A DNA stretch of 64,000 nucleotides from Pseudomonas sp. B21-040 (GTDB taxonomy: Bacteria; Pseudomonadota; Gammaproteobacteria; Pseudomonadales; Pseudomonadaceae): positions 4,829,501 to 4,893,500 of the forward strand of contig NZ_CP087176.1 of NCBI RefSeq assembly GCF_024748695.1, given 5' to 3'. Shown here piece after piece: positions 26,934 to 36,982 of the stretch. The notes beneath the pieces were generated by a model. That model did no database searches. It was not told the origin of the DNA and worked only from the letters and a program-made list of their open reading frames with translations. The stretch's first letter is position 1, and each line of letters starts with the position of its first letter. The position numbers and the translations under genes are program-made.

Positions 26934-29597
26934 TTAGTCTTGCGGCTCTTCTTCGTCTGCTGCGTCGGCCTGCAGGTTGTCGACAGCATCGTCCGGTTCG
27001 GCACCGATTACGGTTCCTTCCAGCTCAACACCCTCTTCACCTTCCAGTTCTTCACCTTCGACTTCCGACGGCTCCTGAACCCGCTCCAGACCGACCAGCG
27101 TTTCATCGCTGGCCAGCTTGATGAGGGTCACGCCCTGGGTGTTTCGACCCAGGCTGGAGACTTCGTCGACACGGGTACGAACCAAAGTACCCTGGTCGGA
27201 AATCAACATGATTTCCTCGCCGTCGAGCACCTGGACTGCACCGACCAGACGACCGTTACGGTCGTTGCTGACCATGGCGATAACGCCCTGGCCGCCACGC
27301 TTGTACTCAGGGAACTCGGTGATCGCCGTACGCTTGCCGAAACCACGCGCCGAAGCGGTGAGGATCTGGCTGCCTTCTTCCGGGATCAGCATGGAAATCA
27401 GCTTCTGACCTTCCGGCAGGCGCATGCCGCGAACACCGCGAGCGGTACGGCCCATGGCGCGAACGTCGGTTTCCTTGAAGCGAGTGACCTTGCCACCGTC
27501 GGAGAACAGCATGACTTCGCGCTCGCCATCGGTAATCGCGGCAGAGATCAGCACGTCACCTTCGTCCAGCTCCAGCGCGATCAGACCTACGCTGCGTTGA
27601 CGGCTGAAGGATTCCAGCGGGGTCTTCTTCACGGTGCCTTTGGCAGTGGCCATGAAGATGAAATGACCTTCGGTGTATTCCTCGACCGGCAGCATGGTGG
27701 TGATGTATTCATCACTGTCCAGCGGCAGCAGGTTGACCAGCGGACGACCACGGGCAGCGCGGGACGCTTCCGGAATTTCATAGGTTTTCAGCCAGTACAC
27801 CTTGCCCTTGCTGGAGAACAGCAGCAGCGTGGTGTGGCTGTTGGCGACCAGCAGGTGAGCGATGTAGTCCTCATCCTTGACGCCAGTCGCCGACTTGCCT
27901 TTACCGCCACGACGCTGAGCCTGGTACGCAGCCAAAGGCTGGGTCTTGGCATAGCCACCGTGGGAAATGGTCACGACGCGCTCTTCTTCCGGGATCATGT
28001 CACCCAGGGTCAGGTCGAGACGGGCATCGAGAATCTCGGTGCGGCGCACATCGCCGTATTCGGCGCGAATCACTTCCAGCTCTTCGCGAATCACTTCCAT
28101 CAGGCGCGTGGCGCTGCTGAGGATGCGGATCAGCTCGCCGATCTGGTTGAGGATCTCTTGATACTCGGCCAGCAGCTTTTCGTGTTCCAGACCGGTCAGG
28201 CGGTGCAGACGCAGTTCCAGAATGGCTTGCGCCTGCTCTGGCGACAGGAAGTACTTGCCTTCGCGCAGACCGTATTGCGGGTCCAGGGTCTCTGGACGGC
28301 AAGAGTCGGCACCGGCTCGCTCGACCATCGCCACTACGGCGGAGGATTCCCAGGCAGTGCTGATCAGCGCTTCCTTGGCTTCCGACGGCGTTGGCGAGGC
28401 CTTGATCAGGGCGATGACCGGGTCGATGTTCGACAGGGCAACCGCTTGACCTTCCAGAATGTGACCACGTTCGCGGGCTTTACGCAGTTCGAACACGGTA
28501 CGGCGGGTAACGACTTCACGACGGTGACGAACGAAGGCTTCCAGCAGGTCCTTGAGGTTCAGGATCCGCGGACGGCCGTCGATCAGCGCAACAATGTTGA
28601 TACCGAAAACCGCTTGCAACTGAGTCTGGGCGTAGAGGTTGTTGAGGATCACCTCAGGCACTTCGCCACGGCGCAACTCGATCACGACGCGCATACCGTC
28701 CTTGTCGGACTCGTCGCGCAGTTCGGTGATGCCTTCAAGTTTCTTCTCTTTCACCAGCTCGGCGATCTTCTCGATCAGACGCGCCTTGTTGAGCTGGTAA
28801 GGGAGTTCGGTGATGACGATCTGCTGGCGGCCACCGACCTTGTCGATGTCTTCGATCGTCGAGCGGGCGCGCATATAAATGCGGCCACGGCCGGTGCGAT
28901 AGGCTTCGATGATGCCGGCGCGACCGTTGATGATCGCGGCCGTCGGGAAGTCCGGACCAGGGATGTATTGCATCAGCTCATCGATGGTCAACTCAGGGTT
29001 GTCGATGAGTGCCAGGCAACCGTCGATGACTTCACCGAGGTTGTGCGGCGGAATGTTGGTCGCCATGCCCACGGCGATACCGCTGGAGCCGTTGACGAGC
29101 AGGTTGGGAATACGGGTCGGCATGACCGCCGGGATCATTTCGGTGCCGTCGTAGTTCGGCACCCAGTCCACGGTTTCCTTGTGCAGGTCAGCCAGCAGCT
29201 CGTGCGCCAGCTTGGTCATGCGCACTTCGGTGTATCGCATGGCCGCGGCATTGTCGCCGTCCACCGAACCGAAGTTGCCTTGACCGTCTACCAGCAGGTA
29301 GCGCAGCGAGAATGGCTGCGCCATCCGGACGATCGTGTCGTATACCGCGGTATCACCGTGCGGGTGATACTTACCGATAACGTCGCCGACAACACGGGCA
29401 GATTTCTTGTACGGCTTGTTGAAGTCGTTGCCCAGCTCGCTCATCGCGAACAGCACACGCCGGTGCACGGGCTTCAAGCCATCGCGCGCATCCGGCAAGG
29501 CCCGCCCGACAATTACGCTCATTGCGTAGTCGAGGTAGGACTGCTTCAGCTCGTCTTCGATATTGACCGGGAGGATTTCTTTGGCCAGTTCGCCCAT
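26934..29597 (-). CDS. gyrA: DNA gyrase subunit A
   Basis: The start at 29597 ([20 protein letters not shown]) gives 887 residues; a longer frame to 29681 adds 28 codons unlike the family. The catalytic tyrosine is in [11 protein letters not shown] (Tyr122). In the quinolone-determining region the residues are [11 protein letters not shown], with Thr83 and Asp87, the normal Pseudomonas state and not a resistance substitution. The C-terminal beta-pinwheel holds the GyrA box QRRGGKG, and the end is a long acidic tail (EPDD, DEEEPQD) common in pseudomonads. With GyrB it introduces negative supercoils using ATP. Confidence 0.98.
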   Translation of the reverse strand: MGELAKEILPVNIEDELKQSYLDYAMSVIVGRALPDARDGLKPVHRRVLFAMSELGNDFNKPYKKSARVVGDVIGKYHPHGDTAVYDTIVRMAQPFSLRYLLVDGQGNFGSVDGDNAAAMRYTEVRMTKLAHELLADLHKETVDWVPNYDGTEMIPAVMPTRIPNLLVNGSSGIAVGMATNIPPHNLGEVIDGCLALIDNPELTIDELMQYIPGPDFPTAAIINGRAGIIEAYRTGRGRIYMRARSTIEDIDKVGGRQQIVITELPYQLNKARLIEKIAELVKEKKLEGITELRDESDKDGMRVVIELRRGEVPEVILNNLYAQTQLQAVFGINIVALIDGRPRILNLKDLLEAFVRHRREVVTRRTVFELRKARERGHILEGQAVALSNIDPVIALIKASPTPSEAKEALISTAWESSAVVAMVERAGADSCRPETLDPQYGLREGKYFLSPEQAQAILELRLHRLTGLEHEKLLAEYQEILNQIGELIRILSSATRLMEVIREELEVIRAEYGDVRRTEILDARLDLTLGDMIPEEERVVTISHGGYAKTQPLAAYQAQRRGGKGKSATGVKDEDYIAHLLVANSHTTLLLFSSKGKVYWLKTYEIPEASRAARGRPLVNLLPLDSDEYITTMLPVEEYTEGHFIFMATAKGTVKKTPLESFSRQRSVGLIALELDEGDVLISAAITDGEREVMLFSDGGKVTRFKETDVRAMGRTARGVRGMRLPEGQKLISMLIPEEGSQILTASARGFGKRTAITEFPEYKRGGQGVIAMVSNDRNGRLVGAVQVLDGEEIMLISDQGTLVRTRVDEVSSLGRNTQGVTLIKLASDETLVGLERVQEPSEVEGEELEGEEGVELEGTVIGAEPDDAVDNLQADAADEEEPQD

Positions 29598-30010
29598 GAG
29601 AAGCTCGATTCCTTTTTCTGGTGAAACTTCGTCACATCCATATGGGACGAACGAAGCTCGCCGCTGCAGGCTGAGTGCCATACACCGACTTACGACAAAT
29701 CAACAAGTTGAACCCTGGATTTGCGCAGTAAAGACAACCCCGTGGGGCAGCCTCGGAAAACGCCGGATGTTATCACAAGAGCCGCCACGCACCTATCCCC
29801 CAGATGCGCATGGAGCATAGTTAGTTGACCGATGACAGGCTTGAAGGAGACGAGAGAGGCTCAGAGCTATGCCAAGTCCGGATTTGCAGGCGAAATGCGG
29901 GGGCAGACCGAGTAATCGTTCATCGCGGGCAAGCCTTGCTCCTACCGGAACGTGAACCCTGTGGGAGCAAAGCTTGCTCGCGACAGCAATTTATCCGACA
30001 ACACAAAGCG
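29598..30010. other. gyrA upstream region with a REPIN
   Basis: This 413 bp interval separates the gyrA start from the mtnA stop, both on the minus strand. It should contain the gyrA promoter, although no strong -35/-10 pair stands out to me. Its far part holds a REP pair (see the separate repeat entry). No gene is seen. Confidence 0.6.
29921..29988. repeat. REPIN-type inverted REP pair
   Basis: Two inverted copies, CATCGCGGGCAAGCCTTGCT and GGGAGCAAAGCTTGCTCGCG, face each other across a 15 bp spacer. The units match the GCGGGCAAGC.. / GCTTGCTCGCG family of extragenic palindromes of fluorescent pseudomonads, and relatives occur at 50225 and 51738. Confidence 0.8.
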
Positions 30011-31087
30011 TCAATGCAGGCGCTTGCGGCACATCAACTGCGCCATCTTCGCGGTATCCGGACGCTCGACGATGCCTTTTTCAGTAACGATCGCATCAAT
30101 CAGGTCCGCCGGGGTGACGTCGAACACCGGATTGAACGCATCGACGTCCGCCCCGACCCGCTTGCCACCGACTTCCAGCAACTCGCGACCGTCACGTTCC
30201 TCGATAGGAATTTCATCACCACTGGCCAGGTTCATGTCGATGGTCGAGCTCGGCGCCACCACCATGAAGCGCACGCCGTGGTGCATGGCGGTGACCGCCA
30301 ACTGATAGGTGCCGATCTTGTTCGCGACATCGCCATTGGCGGTGATCCGGTCGGCGCCGACGATCACCCAGGTCACGCCTTTGGTTTTCATGATGTGCGC
30401 AGCGGCTGAATCGGCATTCAGGGTCACCGGAATCCCCTCGTTGGCCAGCTCCCACGCCGTCAGACGCGAACCTTGCAGCCACGGACGGGTTTCATCGGCG
30501 TAAACGCGCTCGACCATGCCTTCAATAAAAGCGCCGCGAATGACACCCAGAGCAGTGCCGAAGCCGCCGGTGGCCAGTGCGCCGGTATTGCAATGGGTCA
30601 GGATTGCCTGGGCATTGCCCTGATGTTTGCGGATCAGGTCCACACCCAGTTGGGCCATGGTCAGGTTAGCTTCGCGATCACTTTCGTGAATGGCGATAGC
30701 CTCCGCCTCCAGTGCCGCCAGCGGATCAGCATCTTCCTTGAGGCGATCCAGGCGGTCACGCATGCGACTCAAGGCCCAGAACAGATTCACCGCCGTTGGA
30801 CGGGAATCGGCCAGCAACGCGTAATCCTCTTCCCACGAGGCCTGCCAGTCACCGCCCTCGGCAATTCGGGCGCGGGCGGAAAGCACCATGGCATAGGCCG
30901 CACTGATACCGATCGCCGGCGCACCGCGCACCACCATCGAACGAATGGCCTCGGCCACACCGGCCGCGCTGGTGTAGGCAATCCAGGTCTCTTCGAAGGG
31001 CAAAATACGCTGATCCAGCAGGTACAGGGCGCCATCACGCCAATCGATGGCCTTCACTTTCTCCGCAGCCAACAGTCGATCGCGCAT
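30011..31087 (-). CDS. mtnA: S-methyl-5-thioribose-1-phosphate isomerase
   Basis: From the ATG at 31087 ([16 protein letters not shown]) the protein has 358 residues, the usual MtnA length; the frame extends 26 codons upstream without family similarity. [33 protein letters not shown] with the catalytic Cys, and [20 protein letters not shown] with the catalytic Asp are the family's signatures. It opens the ribose ring in methionine salvage from methylthioadenosine. It is divergent from mtaD with 108 bp between the starts, so the two salvage genes share a promoter region. Confidence 0.96.
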   Translation of the reverse strand: MRDRLLAAEKVKAIDWRDGALYLLDQRILPFEETWIAYTSAAGVAEAIRSMVVRGAPAIGISAAYAMVLSARARIAEGGDWQASWEEDYALLADSRPTAVNLFWALSRMRDRLDRLKEDADPLAALEAEAIAIHESDREANLTMAQLGVDLIRKHQGNAQAILTHCNTGALATGGFGTALGVIRGAFIEGMVERVYADETRPWLQGSRLTAWELANEGIPVTLNADSAAAHIMKTKGVTWVIVGADRITANGDVANKIGTYQLAVTAMHHGVRFMVVAPSSTIDMNLASGDEIPIEERDGRELLEVGGKRVGADVDAFNPVFDVTPADLIDAIVTEKGIVERPDTAKMAQLMCRKRLH

Positions 31088-31195
31088 CCCACACCCCGCA
31101 CTCAAGCACAAAAGCCGCCGATTATAGCGATCCCCCCGCGAAGACGCTCGGGTATACTTCGCCATCCTTTACAAAAGCACTGGAACCGATCTTCG

Positions 31196-32530
31196 ATGCC
31201 GAACACAGCCGCTGCGCTCGACCTGTTATTGCTGCCGACCTGGCTGGTACCCGTCGAACCCGCTGGCGTTGTCCTCAAAGAGCATGGCCTGGGCATCCGT
31301 GACGGACGCATCGTGTTTATCGGCCCACGCTCGGCTGCGCTGAAGCTTAACGCAACTGAAGTACGCGAGTTGCCAGACGTGCTGCTCAGCCCCGGCCTGA
31401 TCAATGCCCACGGCCACGCCGCCATGACGCTGTTTCGCGGCCTGGCCGATGATTTGCCGCTGATGACCTGGCTGGAGAACCACATCTGGCCGGCAGAAGC
31501 CAAATGGGTCGATGAAGCGTTTGTACGTGACGGCACGGACCTGGCCATCGCCGAACAGATCAAAGGTGGCATCACCTGCTTCTCTGACATGTATTTCTTC
31601 CCGAAGGTTGCCAGCGAGCGCGTGCACAACAGCGGTATTCGCGCCCAAATCGCCATTCCGATCCTCGATTTCCCGATCCCGGGCGCCAGCACGGCGGACG
31701 AAGCCATTCGTCAGGGCGTGGAGTTGTTTGGCGATCTCAAGCATCACGAACGCATCAAAGTCACTTTTGGCCCCCATGCCCCCTACACCGTGGGCGATGA
31801 AAACCTGGAAAAAATCCGGGTGATTGCCGAAGAGCTGGACGCCTCGATCCACATGCATGTCCATGAGACGGCTTTCGAAGTGCAGCAGTCCCTCGAGCAG
31901 CGTGGTGAACGTCCTTTGGCCCGACTCGGGCGCCTGGGTTTGCTCGGGCCACGCTTCCAGGCCGTTCACATGACCCAGATCAGCGATGAAGACCTGGTGA
32001 TGCTGGTAGAAAGCAACACCAGTGTGATTCATTGCCCGGAGTCCAACCTCAAGCTGGCCAGTGGTTTTTGCCCGGTCGAGCGGTTGTGGCAGGCGGGCGT
32101 CAATGTGGCCGTGGGCACCGATGGCGCCGCCAGCAACAACGATCTCGACCTGCTGGGCGAAACCCGCACCGCTGCCTTGCTGGCCAAGGCCGTTGCCGGC
32201 TCCGCCACTGCGCTGGATGCTCATCGTGCCTTGCGCATGGCCACGCTCAATGGCGCTCGCGCGCTGGGCATCGAGTCTGAAACCGGTTCACTGGAAGTCG
32301 GCAAAGCGGCAGATATCGTTGCCTTCGACCTGTCAGGCCTGGCGCAACAACCGGTCTACGACCCGGTTTCGCAACTGATCTACGCCACCGGCCGCGATTG
32401 CGTGAAACACCTGTGGGTCGCTGGCAAGCAACTGCTCGATGACCGACGCCTGACCCGCCTGGATGAAGAACAGCTTTGTGCCACCGCCAAAGCCTGGGGC
32501 CAGCGCATCAGTGGCCGTACCGAATCGTAA
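31196..32530 (+). CDS. mtaD: 5'-methylthioadenosine/S-adenosylhomocysteine deaminase (TRZ/ATZ family)
   Basis: The ATG at 31196 ([19 protein letters not shown]) gives 444 residues; the much longer upstream open frame is antisense to mtnA and was not used. Metal ligands of the amidohydrolase fold are visible: [18 protein letters not shown] (HxH), [20 protein letters not shown] and [19 protein letters not shown]. It deaminates methylthioadenosine to methylthioinosine, the first step of the Pseudomonas MTA salvage route, which agrees with its place beside mtnA. ubiG follows 56 bp later on the same strand. Confidence 0.93.
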   Translation: MPNTAAALDLLLLPTWLVPVEPAGVVLKEHGLGIRDGRIVFIGPRSAALKLNATEVRELPDVLLSPGLINAHGHAAMTLFRGLADDLPLMTWLENHIWPAEAKWVDEAFVRDGTDLAIAEQIKGGITCFSDMYFFPKVASERVHNSGIRAQIAIPILDFPIPGASTADEAIRQGVELFGDLKHHERIKVTFGPHAPYTVGDENLEKIRVIAEELDASIHMHVHETAFEVQQSLEQRGERPLARLGRLGLLGPRFQAVHMTQISDEDLVMLVESNTSVIHCPESNLKLASGFCPVERLWQAGVNVAVGTDGAASNNDLDLLGETRTAALLAKAVAGSATALDAHRALRMATLNGARALGIESETGSLEVGKAADIVAFDLSGLAQQPVYDPVSQLIYATGRDCVKHLWVAGKQLLDDRRLTRLDEEQLCATAKAWGQRISGRTES

Positions 32531-32586
32531 GATCCCCGGACCGAAAACCGGGGCAACAGGATTTTTCAAGTTTAGAGGACTGAATC

Positions 32587-33285
32587 ATGAGCAACGTCGA
32601 CTACGCCGAAATCGCCAAATTCGAAGCCCTGGCCCATCGCTGGTGGGACCGTGAAAGCGAGTTCAAGCCGCTTCACGACATCAACCCGCTGCGGGTCAAC
32701 TGGATTGACGAGCGGGTCAACCTGGCCGGCAAGAAGGTTCTGGACGTCGGTTGCGGCGGCGGCATCCTGAGCGAGGCCATGGCCCAGCGCGGTGCCACCG
32801 TCATGGGTATCGACATGGGCGAAGCACCGCTCGCGGTCGCCCAGCTGCATCAGCTGGAATCGGGCGTGAATGTCGAATACCGCCAGATCACCGCCGAAGG
32901 CCTCGCCGAAGAAATGCCCGAGCAGTTCGACGTCGTCACGTGCCTGGAAATGCTCGAGCACGTGCCCGATCCTTCTTCGGTCATCCGCGCCTGCTTCCGC
33001 ATGGTCAAGCCCGGCGGCCAAGTGTTCTTCTCCACCATCAACCGCAACCCGAAGGCGTATATGTTCGCTATCGTCGGCGCGGAATACATCATGAAACTGC
33101 TGCCGCGCGGCACCCATGATTTCAAGAAGTTCATCCGCCCTTCCGAGCTCGGCGCCTGGAGTCGCATGGCCGGCCTGACCGTCAAAGACATCATCGGCCT
33201 GACCTACAACCCGCTGACCAAACACTACAAACTGGCGGCCGACGTGGACGTCAACTACATGATCCAGACCCTGCGCGAGGAGTAA
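32587..33285 (+). CDS. ubiG: Ubiquinone biosynthesis O-methyltransferase
   Basis: The protein has 232 residues. [20 protein letters not shown] is the usual UbiG start, and [20 protein letters not shown] is the SAM-binding loop; [15 protein letters not shown] and [12 protein letters not shown] are also typical. It performs both O-methylations in ubiquinone synthesis at the inner face of the membrane. It is preceded by a good ribosome site (AGAGGA) and followed after 4 bp by mupP. Confidence 0.97.
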   Translation: MSNVDYAEIAKFEALAHRWWDRESEFKPLHDINPLRVNWIDERVNLAGKKVLDVGCGGGILSEAMAQRGATVMGIDMGEAPLAVAQLHQLESGVNVEYRQITAEGLAEEMPEQFDVVTCLEMLEHVPDPSSVIRACFRMVKPGGQVFFSTINRNPKAYMFAIVGAEYIMKLLPRGTHDFKKFIRPSELGAWSRMAGLTVKDIIGLTYNPLTKHYKLAADVDVNYMIQTLREE

Positions 33286-33289
33286 GCCG

Positions 33290-33961
33290 ATGCGTATCAG
33301 AGCAGTCCTTTTTGACATGGACGGCACGCTGCTCGACACCGCGCCGGACTTTATTGCCATCTGCCAGGCAATGCGCGCCGACCGTGGCTTGCCCCCCATG
33401 AATGACAAGCACATTCGTGACGAGATATCCGGTGGCGCCAAGGCGATGGTCGCCGTGACCTTTTCGATGGACCCGGAATCGCCTGGCTTTGAAGAGCTGC
33501 GACTGGAATTCCTGGAGCGCTATCTCGCCGGCTGTGCGGTTCACAGCAAGCTCTTCGACGGAATGGGCGAATTACTGGCCGACATCGAGAAGAGCAACCT
33601 GATCTGGGGTGTGGTCACTAACAAGCCGCTGCGTTTCGCCGAGCCGATCATGCAACAGCTGGGGCTGGCCGAGCGTTCCGCGCTGCTGATCTGCCCGGAT
33701 CATGTGAAGAACAGCAAGCCCGACCCGGAGCCGCTGATTCTCGCGTGCAAGATGCTCGATCTGGACCCGGCCAGCGTGTTGTTTGTCGGCGATGACCTGC
33801 GTGATATCGAGTCGGGGCGCGACGCCGGCACCAAGACGGCCGCCGTGACCTATGGCTACATTCATCCGGACGATAACCCGCGGCATTGGGGTGCGGATGT
33901 AGTGGTCGATCATCCGCTGGAGTTGCGCAAGGTGCTCGATAGCGCGCTGTGTGGCTGCTGA
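33290..33961 (+). CDS. mupP: N-acetylmuramic acid 6-phosphate phosphatase (HAD family)
   Basis: The protein has 223 residues and is a HAD phosphatase: [14 protein letters not shown] at the N-terminus carries the nucleophile and acid Asp, VVTNKP gives the second motif, Lys is in [12 protein letters not shown], and [16 protein letters not shown] gives the last acidic motif. Located directly after ubiG and before a YciK-type SDR, it matches MupP of P. aeruginosa, which dephosphorylates MurNAc-6-phosphate in peptidoglycan recycling that bypasses de novo UDP-MurNAc synthesis and so affects fosfomycin tolerance. A phosphoglycolate phosphatase annotation would be the older alternative. Confidence 0.9.
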   Translation: MRIRAVLFDMDGTLLDTAPDFIAICQAMRADRGLPPMNDKHIRDEISGGAKAMVAVTFSMDPESPGFEELRLEFLERYLAGCAVHSKLFDGMGELLADIEKSNLIWGVVTNKPLRFAEPIMQQLGLAERSALLICPDHVKNSKPDPEPLILACKMLDLDPASVLFVGDDLRDIESGRDAGTKTAAVTYGYIHPDDNPRHWGADVVVDHPLELRKVLDSALCGC

Positions 33962-33967
33962 GCGGCG

Positions 33968-34015
33968 ACGCAGAGCGTCACTGGCTGCATTCCCACGCGG
34001 AGCGTGGGAACGATC
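33968..34015. repeat. Extragenic palindrome (half of a longer repeat)
   Basis: GACGCAGAGCGTC and TTCCCACGCGGAGCGTGGGAA form two adjacent hairpins between mupP and the SDR gene. The same 48 bp, with four or five changes, form the right half of the repeat at 60534-60642. Confidence 0.75.
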
Positions 34016-34036
34016 TAACTCTCGTAGAGGTTTCTT

Positions 34037-34777
34037 ATGTTTGATTATTCCGCCCGCCCCGAATTGCTCAAGGACCGGGTCATTCTGATTACCGGTGCAG
34101 GCCGTGGCATCGGCGCGGCCGCTGCGAAAACCTACGCAGCCCATGGCGCCACCGTACTGTTGCTGGGCAAGACCGAAGCGAACCTGACGCAGGTTTATGA
34201 CGAAATCGAAGCGGCCGGGCACCCACAGCCAGCGGTGATCCCGTTCAACCTGGAAACCGCCCTGCCCCACCAGTACGATGAACTGGCGGCGATGATCGAG
34301 ACCGAATTCGGCCATCTCGACGGCTTGCTGCACAACGCATCGATCATTGGTCCGCGCACACCGCTCGAACAGCTGTCCGGCGAAAACTTCATGCGGGTCA
34401 TGCAAGTCAACGTCAATGCCATGTTCATGCTCACCAGCACCCTGCTGCCACTGCTCAAGCTGTCGCAGGACGCCTCGGTGGTGTTCACCTCCAGCAGCGT
34501 CGGCCGTAAGGGGCGCGCCTATTGGGGCGCTTATGGCGTGTCCAAGTTTGCCACCGAAGGCTTGATGCAAACCCTGGCGGACGAAGTAGACACCGTGGCC
34601 CCCGTTCGCTCCAACAGCATCAACCCGGGCGCCACGCGCACCAGCATGCGAGCCCAGGCCTATCCGGGGGAAAATCCGCTGAACAATCCGACCCCGGAGG
34701 AGATCATGCCGGTCTATCTCTACTTGATGGGCCCGGACAGTACCGGCATCAATGGTCAGGCTTTTAACGCGCAGTAA
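34037..34777 (+). CDS. YciK-family short-chain oxidoreductase
   Basis: The protein has 246 residues and is a classical SDR: VILITGAGRGIGAAAAKTYA (NAD(P) loop), LLHNASIIGP where NAG would be, VVFTSSSVGRKGRAYWGAYG with the catalytic Ser, and YGVSKFATEG (YxxxK). It matches the YciK family, whose physiological substrate is unknown. A good ribosome site (GAGG) precedes the ATG. It lies 75 bp after mupP with a repeat between them, and it appears to be the last gene of the mtaD-ubiG-mupP group. Confidence 0.9.
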   Translation: MFDYSARPELLKDRVILITGAGRGIGAAAAKTYAAHGATVLLLGKTEANLTQVYDEIEAAGHPQPAVIPFNLETALPHQYDELAAMIETEFGHLDGLLHNASIIGPRTPLEQLSGENFMRVMQVNVNAMFMLTSTLLPLLKLSQDASVVFTSSSVGRKGRAYWGAYGVSKFATEGLMQTLADEVDTVAPVRSNSINPGATRTSMRAQAYPGENPLNNPTPEEIMPVYLYLMGPDSTGINGQAFNAQ

Positions 34778-35153
34778 TCACCACACGTCGCTTTTACGTG
34801 CCGCGCCGACTTCCCGTCGCGGCACTTAAAGCGCGTCGTAAACACTCCCTCAGCTGTCAAACAACCGCCACCCACTTTGCCAGCCGTCTTCCCTGCAAAG
34901 TCCAACCTGCTGAATTTGATAGCCTTTTATCTGAATGAACCGAATGGCACAACTTTCGCTCTAACGTTGCTCAAACACGCAGTGTGAAAGCAGTCGGGGG
35001 GATGTCTGAGTCGATAGGTTACTAATCTTCGGCAAAGCAGACTAAACTTGCGCCAAATGTCCTACGGGACTGATGGACCAGTACGACGCGCAGCCCAAAG
35101 CCGCTCTCACCCAGCCTGTAAGACAGTCTTACTGCTTTAGGGGCTCACGCCAT
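34778..35153 (+). other. Intergenic region upstream of the GGDEF gene
   Basis: No gene is seen in this 376 bp stretch. Near its left end, GTGCCGCG (34798) pairs with CGCGGCAC (ending 34825), a candidate terminator for the preceding SDR gene but without a T-tract. The rest should contain the promoter of the GGDEF gene; a TTTAGGGG ribosome site lies just before 35154. Confidence 0.5.
34798..34825 (+). terminator. Hairpin after the YciK-type SDR gene
   Basis: An 8 bp perfect GC-rich stem with a 12 nt loop lies 20 bp beyond the SDR stop. It is followed by CTTAAAG and not by a T-run, so it may be a weak terminator or mRNA end protector. Confidence 0.4.
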
Positions 35154-36080
35154 ATGAAATCACCTCCCCAGACCAACGCAATTGACTTCGATAGCGCGAA
35201 ATTGCAACGCCTGGGACTTGGTCAGCAGCCACCCCTTCTGGAGCGGCCCGTCAGCCTTGCGCAATTGCGTCAGCAACTGGACCAGCAGCTGCAAACCAGT
35301 CTTGAGCCCCAACGGATTCTCGGACTTTTCTTTCGCGAAGTTCAGCGCCTGGTGCCGCTGGATGCCTTGAAATATGAGCATCAGGCCAGTGACCTGCGCC
35401 TGGAGTTTGGCCAGCGCGGCCATCACTCGGTCAGTTACAGCCTCAGCCATGAAGGCGAGCCCCTTGGTGACTTGGTATTCCGTCGTAATCAACGTTTCAG
35501 TGAACTTGATCAGGGCAACCTGGAGTCACTGCTGTCCGCATTGCTCTTTCCGATACGCAACGCCTTGCTGTACCGGGCGGCGACCCAAAGTGCATTACGC
35601 GACCCCTTGACCGATACCGGCAACCGCATTGCCATGGACCAGACCCTCGAGCGCGAAATCGAGATGTCGCGGCGCCACTTGATGCCTTTGTCGTTGCTGA
35701 TGCTGGACATCGATCATTTTAAAAACGTCAACGACAGCTACGGTCACAATGCTGGCGATGAAGTGCTCAAGACAGTCGCCGGCGCAATCAAAAACCAGCT
35801 GCGCAATGTCGACATGGTGTTTCGGTTTGGGGGCGAAGAGTTCCTGATCCTGTTGTCCAACACCACTCGGGAAGCAGCAGCCATGGTCGGCGAGCGACTG
35901 CGGATTGCGGCCCAGTCCCAGGACTATCAGGCGGATGGCAATGCCGTTGAACTGACCGTCAGCCTTGGATGCTCGACCCTGTTGCCAGGTGAGTCTGCCG
36001 AAAGCCTGTTGCGACGCGCCGACAGTGCGTTGTATGTCGCCAAGCGCGAAGGACGTAACCGTTTGGCGATGGCGGGTTAA
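35154..36080 (+). CDS. GGDEF-domain diguanylate cyclase
   Basis: From the ATG at 35154 (MKSPPQTNAIDFDSAKLQRL) the protein has 308 residues; the frame continues 27 codons upstream without supporting features. The N-terminal half (about residues 1-145) is a soluble sensor-like region without membrane segments. The C-terminal half is a GGDEF domain: DPLTDTGNRIAMD, LLMLDIDHFKNVND, FRFGGEEFLILL (active GGEEF form) and SADSALYVAKREGRNR-like ADSALYVAKREGRN. An inhibitory RxxD site (RNVD) lies five residues before GGEEF. It should make cyclic di-GMP with product inhibition. Confidence 0.93.
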   Translation: MKSPPQTNAIDFDSAKLQRLGLGQQPPLLERPVSLAQLRQQLDQQLQTSLEPQRILGLFFREVQRLVPLDALKYEHQASDLRLEFGQRGHHSVSYSLSHEGEPLGDLVFRRNQRFSELDQGNLESLLSALLFPIRNALLYRAATQSALRDPLTDTGNRIAMDQTLEREIEMSRRHLMPLSLLMLDIDHFKNVNDSYGHNAGDEVLKTVAGAIKNQLRNVDMVFRFGGEEFLILLSNTTREAAAMVGERLRIAAQSQDYQADGNAVELTVSLGCSTLLPGESAESLLRRADSALYVAKREGRNRLAMAG

Positions 36081-36100
36081 GCCTTTGAAAACTCAAAAAA

Positions 36101-36126
36101 GGGGAGCCAATCGGCTCCCCTTTTTT
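36101..36126. terminator. Bidirectional rho-independent terminator
   Basis: GGGGAGCC pairs perfectly with GGCTCCCC around an AATC loop, flanked by A6 on the left and T6 on the right. It separates the convergent GGDEF and TenA-like genes and can serve both. Confidence 0.93.
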
Positions 36127-36142
36127 GTGCACAACCGTCAGA

Positions 36143-36937
36143 TCAACTTTCCGCCAACGCCATGCGCTCACGCACCACCGCAGCTTTTTCTGAATGCTCC
36201 AGTTGCATGCAGCGCTCCAGAAACAGATGCATGTAGTCGTAGCTCTTGCAGACGGCCTGGCGCAATTCCACTTGCAGGGATGCGCTCGGGTTCATGCCCG
36301 CCAGGGTGCAGATGATTTCCAGCGCTTCCCATGGATGCGCGTCGTCGTACTGAGCGTGCATCTTCAACCACTTCATGGCCCGTTTGCGATCTTCTTCAGG
36401 GAACGCTGCGGCGTAGATGCCACTGGAGCACACCAGCGCCGACCACTCCCCAGTGGCGCCTTCGATGGCGTAGTTGGTGGCCGCGATGGCGACGATCAAC
36501 GAGTCTGCTGAACTGGTGTGCCAGCACCAATGGCTCAGGGCATGTAGTTCGGGAGCGACTTGTTGCGCTTGCAGATCCTCCAGGCTGACACCATGAGCCC
36601 TGCTCCAATGCACCCAGTAATCGGCGTGGTTCAGCTCGACGCGAATATTGCGCATCAGCCAACGACGCGCCATGTCTTCACCTGGATGGCGGGCAAAGCG
36701 GGTCTTGGTCAGGTTTTGTGCCATGTATAACGCGAACTGTTCAACCACCGGCCAGCCACCGATAAGGTACTGGCGCATGGTTTTTGCACTGAGCTTGTTG
36801 TCTCGCATGCGTTGATACAGCTCGTGTTCGACAACCCGGCGCTTACTCTCGCTGCAATCCTTGATGAGCTGTTGCGCCCAGGCGGGATAACTTGCAGCTT
36901 CCATGAGTGGTCCGGTTCGGTTGAATGTGTCGATCAC
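36143..36937 (-). CDS. TenA/PqqC-like (haem-oxygenase fold) protein
   Basis: The GTG start at 36937 (VIDTFNRTGPLMEAASYPAW) with an ideal AAGGAG ribosome site seven bases before it gives 264 residues; the open frame extends 13 codons further. The helical pattern, with VEHELYQRMRDNKLS, RQYLIGGWPVVEQFALYM, IRVELNHADYWVHW and AIAATNYAIEGATGEWSALV, resembles TenA/PqqC-type proteins of the haem-oxygenase fold. The His/Glu residues (ELNHADYWVHW; HAQYDDAHPWEAL) could bind a metal as in iron-dependent members. It is not next to thiamine or PQQ genes, so the substrate is unknown. Confidence 0.75.
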   Translation of the reverse strand: MIDTFNRTGPLMEAASYPAWAQQLIKDCSESKRRVVEHELYQRMRDNKLSAKTMRQYLIGGWPVVEQFALYMAQNLTKTRFARHPGEDMARRWLMRNIRVELNHADYWVHWSRAHGVSLEDLQAQQVAPELHALSHWCWHTSSADSLIVAIAATNYAIEGATGEWSALVCSSGIYAAAFPEEDRKRAMKWLKMHAQYDDAHPWEALEIICTLAGMNPSASLQVELRQAVCKSYDYMHLFLERCMQLEHSEKAAVVRERMALAES

Positions 36938-36982
36938 TGTCGGGCTCCTTTTGATTGTGATTGTTCGGATCAACAAGAGATT

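Noticed and set aside
26940..29624. 894-codon plus-strand open frame opposite gyrA
   Set aside because: It is antisense to the highly conserved gyrA; the composition is Gln/His/Asp-rich and repetitive, as expected from the complement of biased codons, with no family motif.
30473..31195. N-terminal 241-codon extension of the mtaD frame
   Set aside because: It is antisense to mtnA; the amidohydrolase similarity begins at the ATG at 31196.
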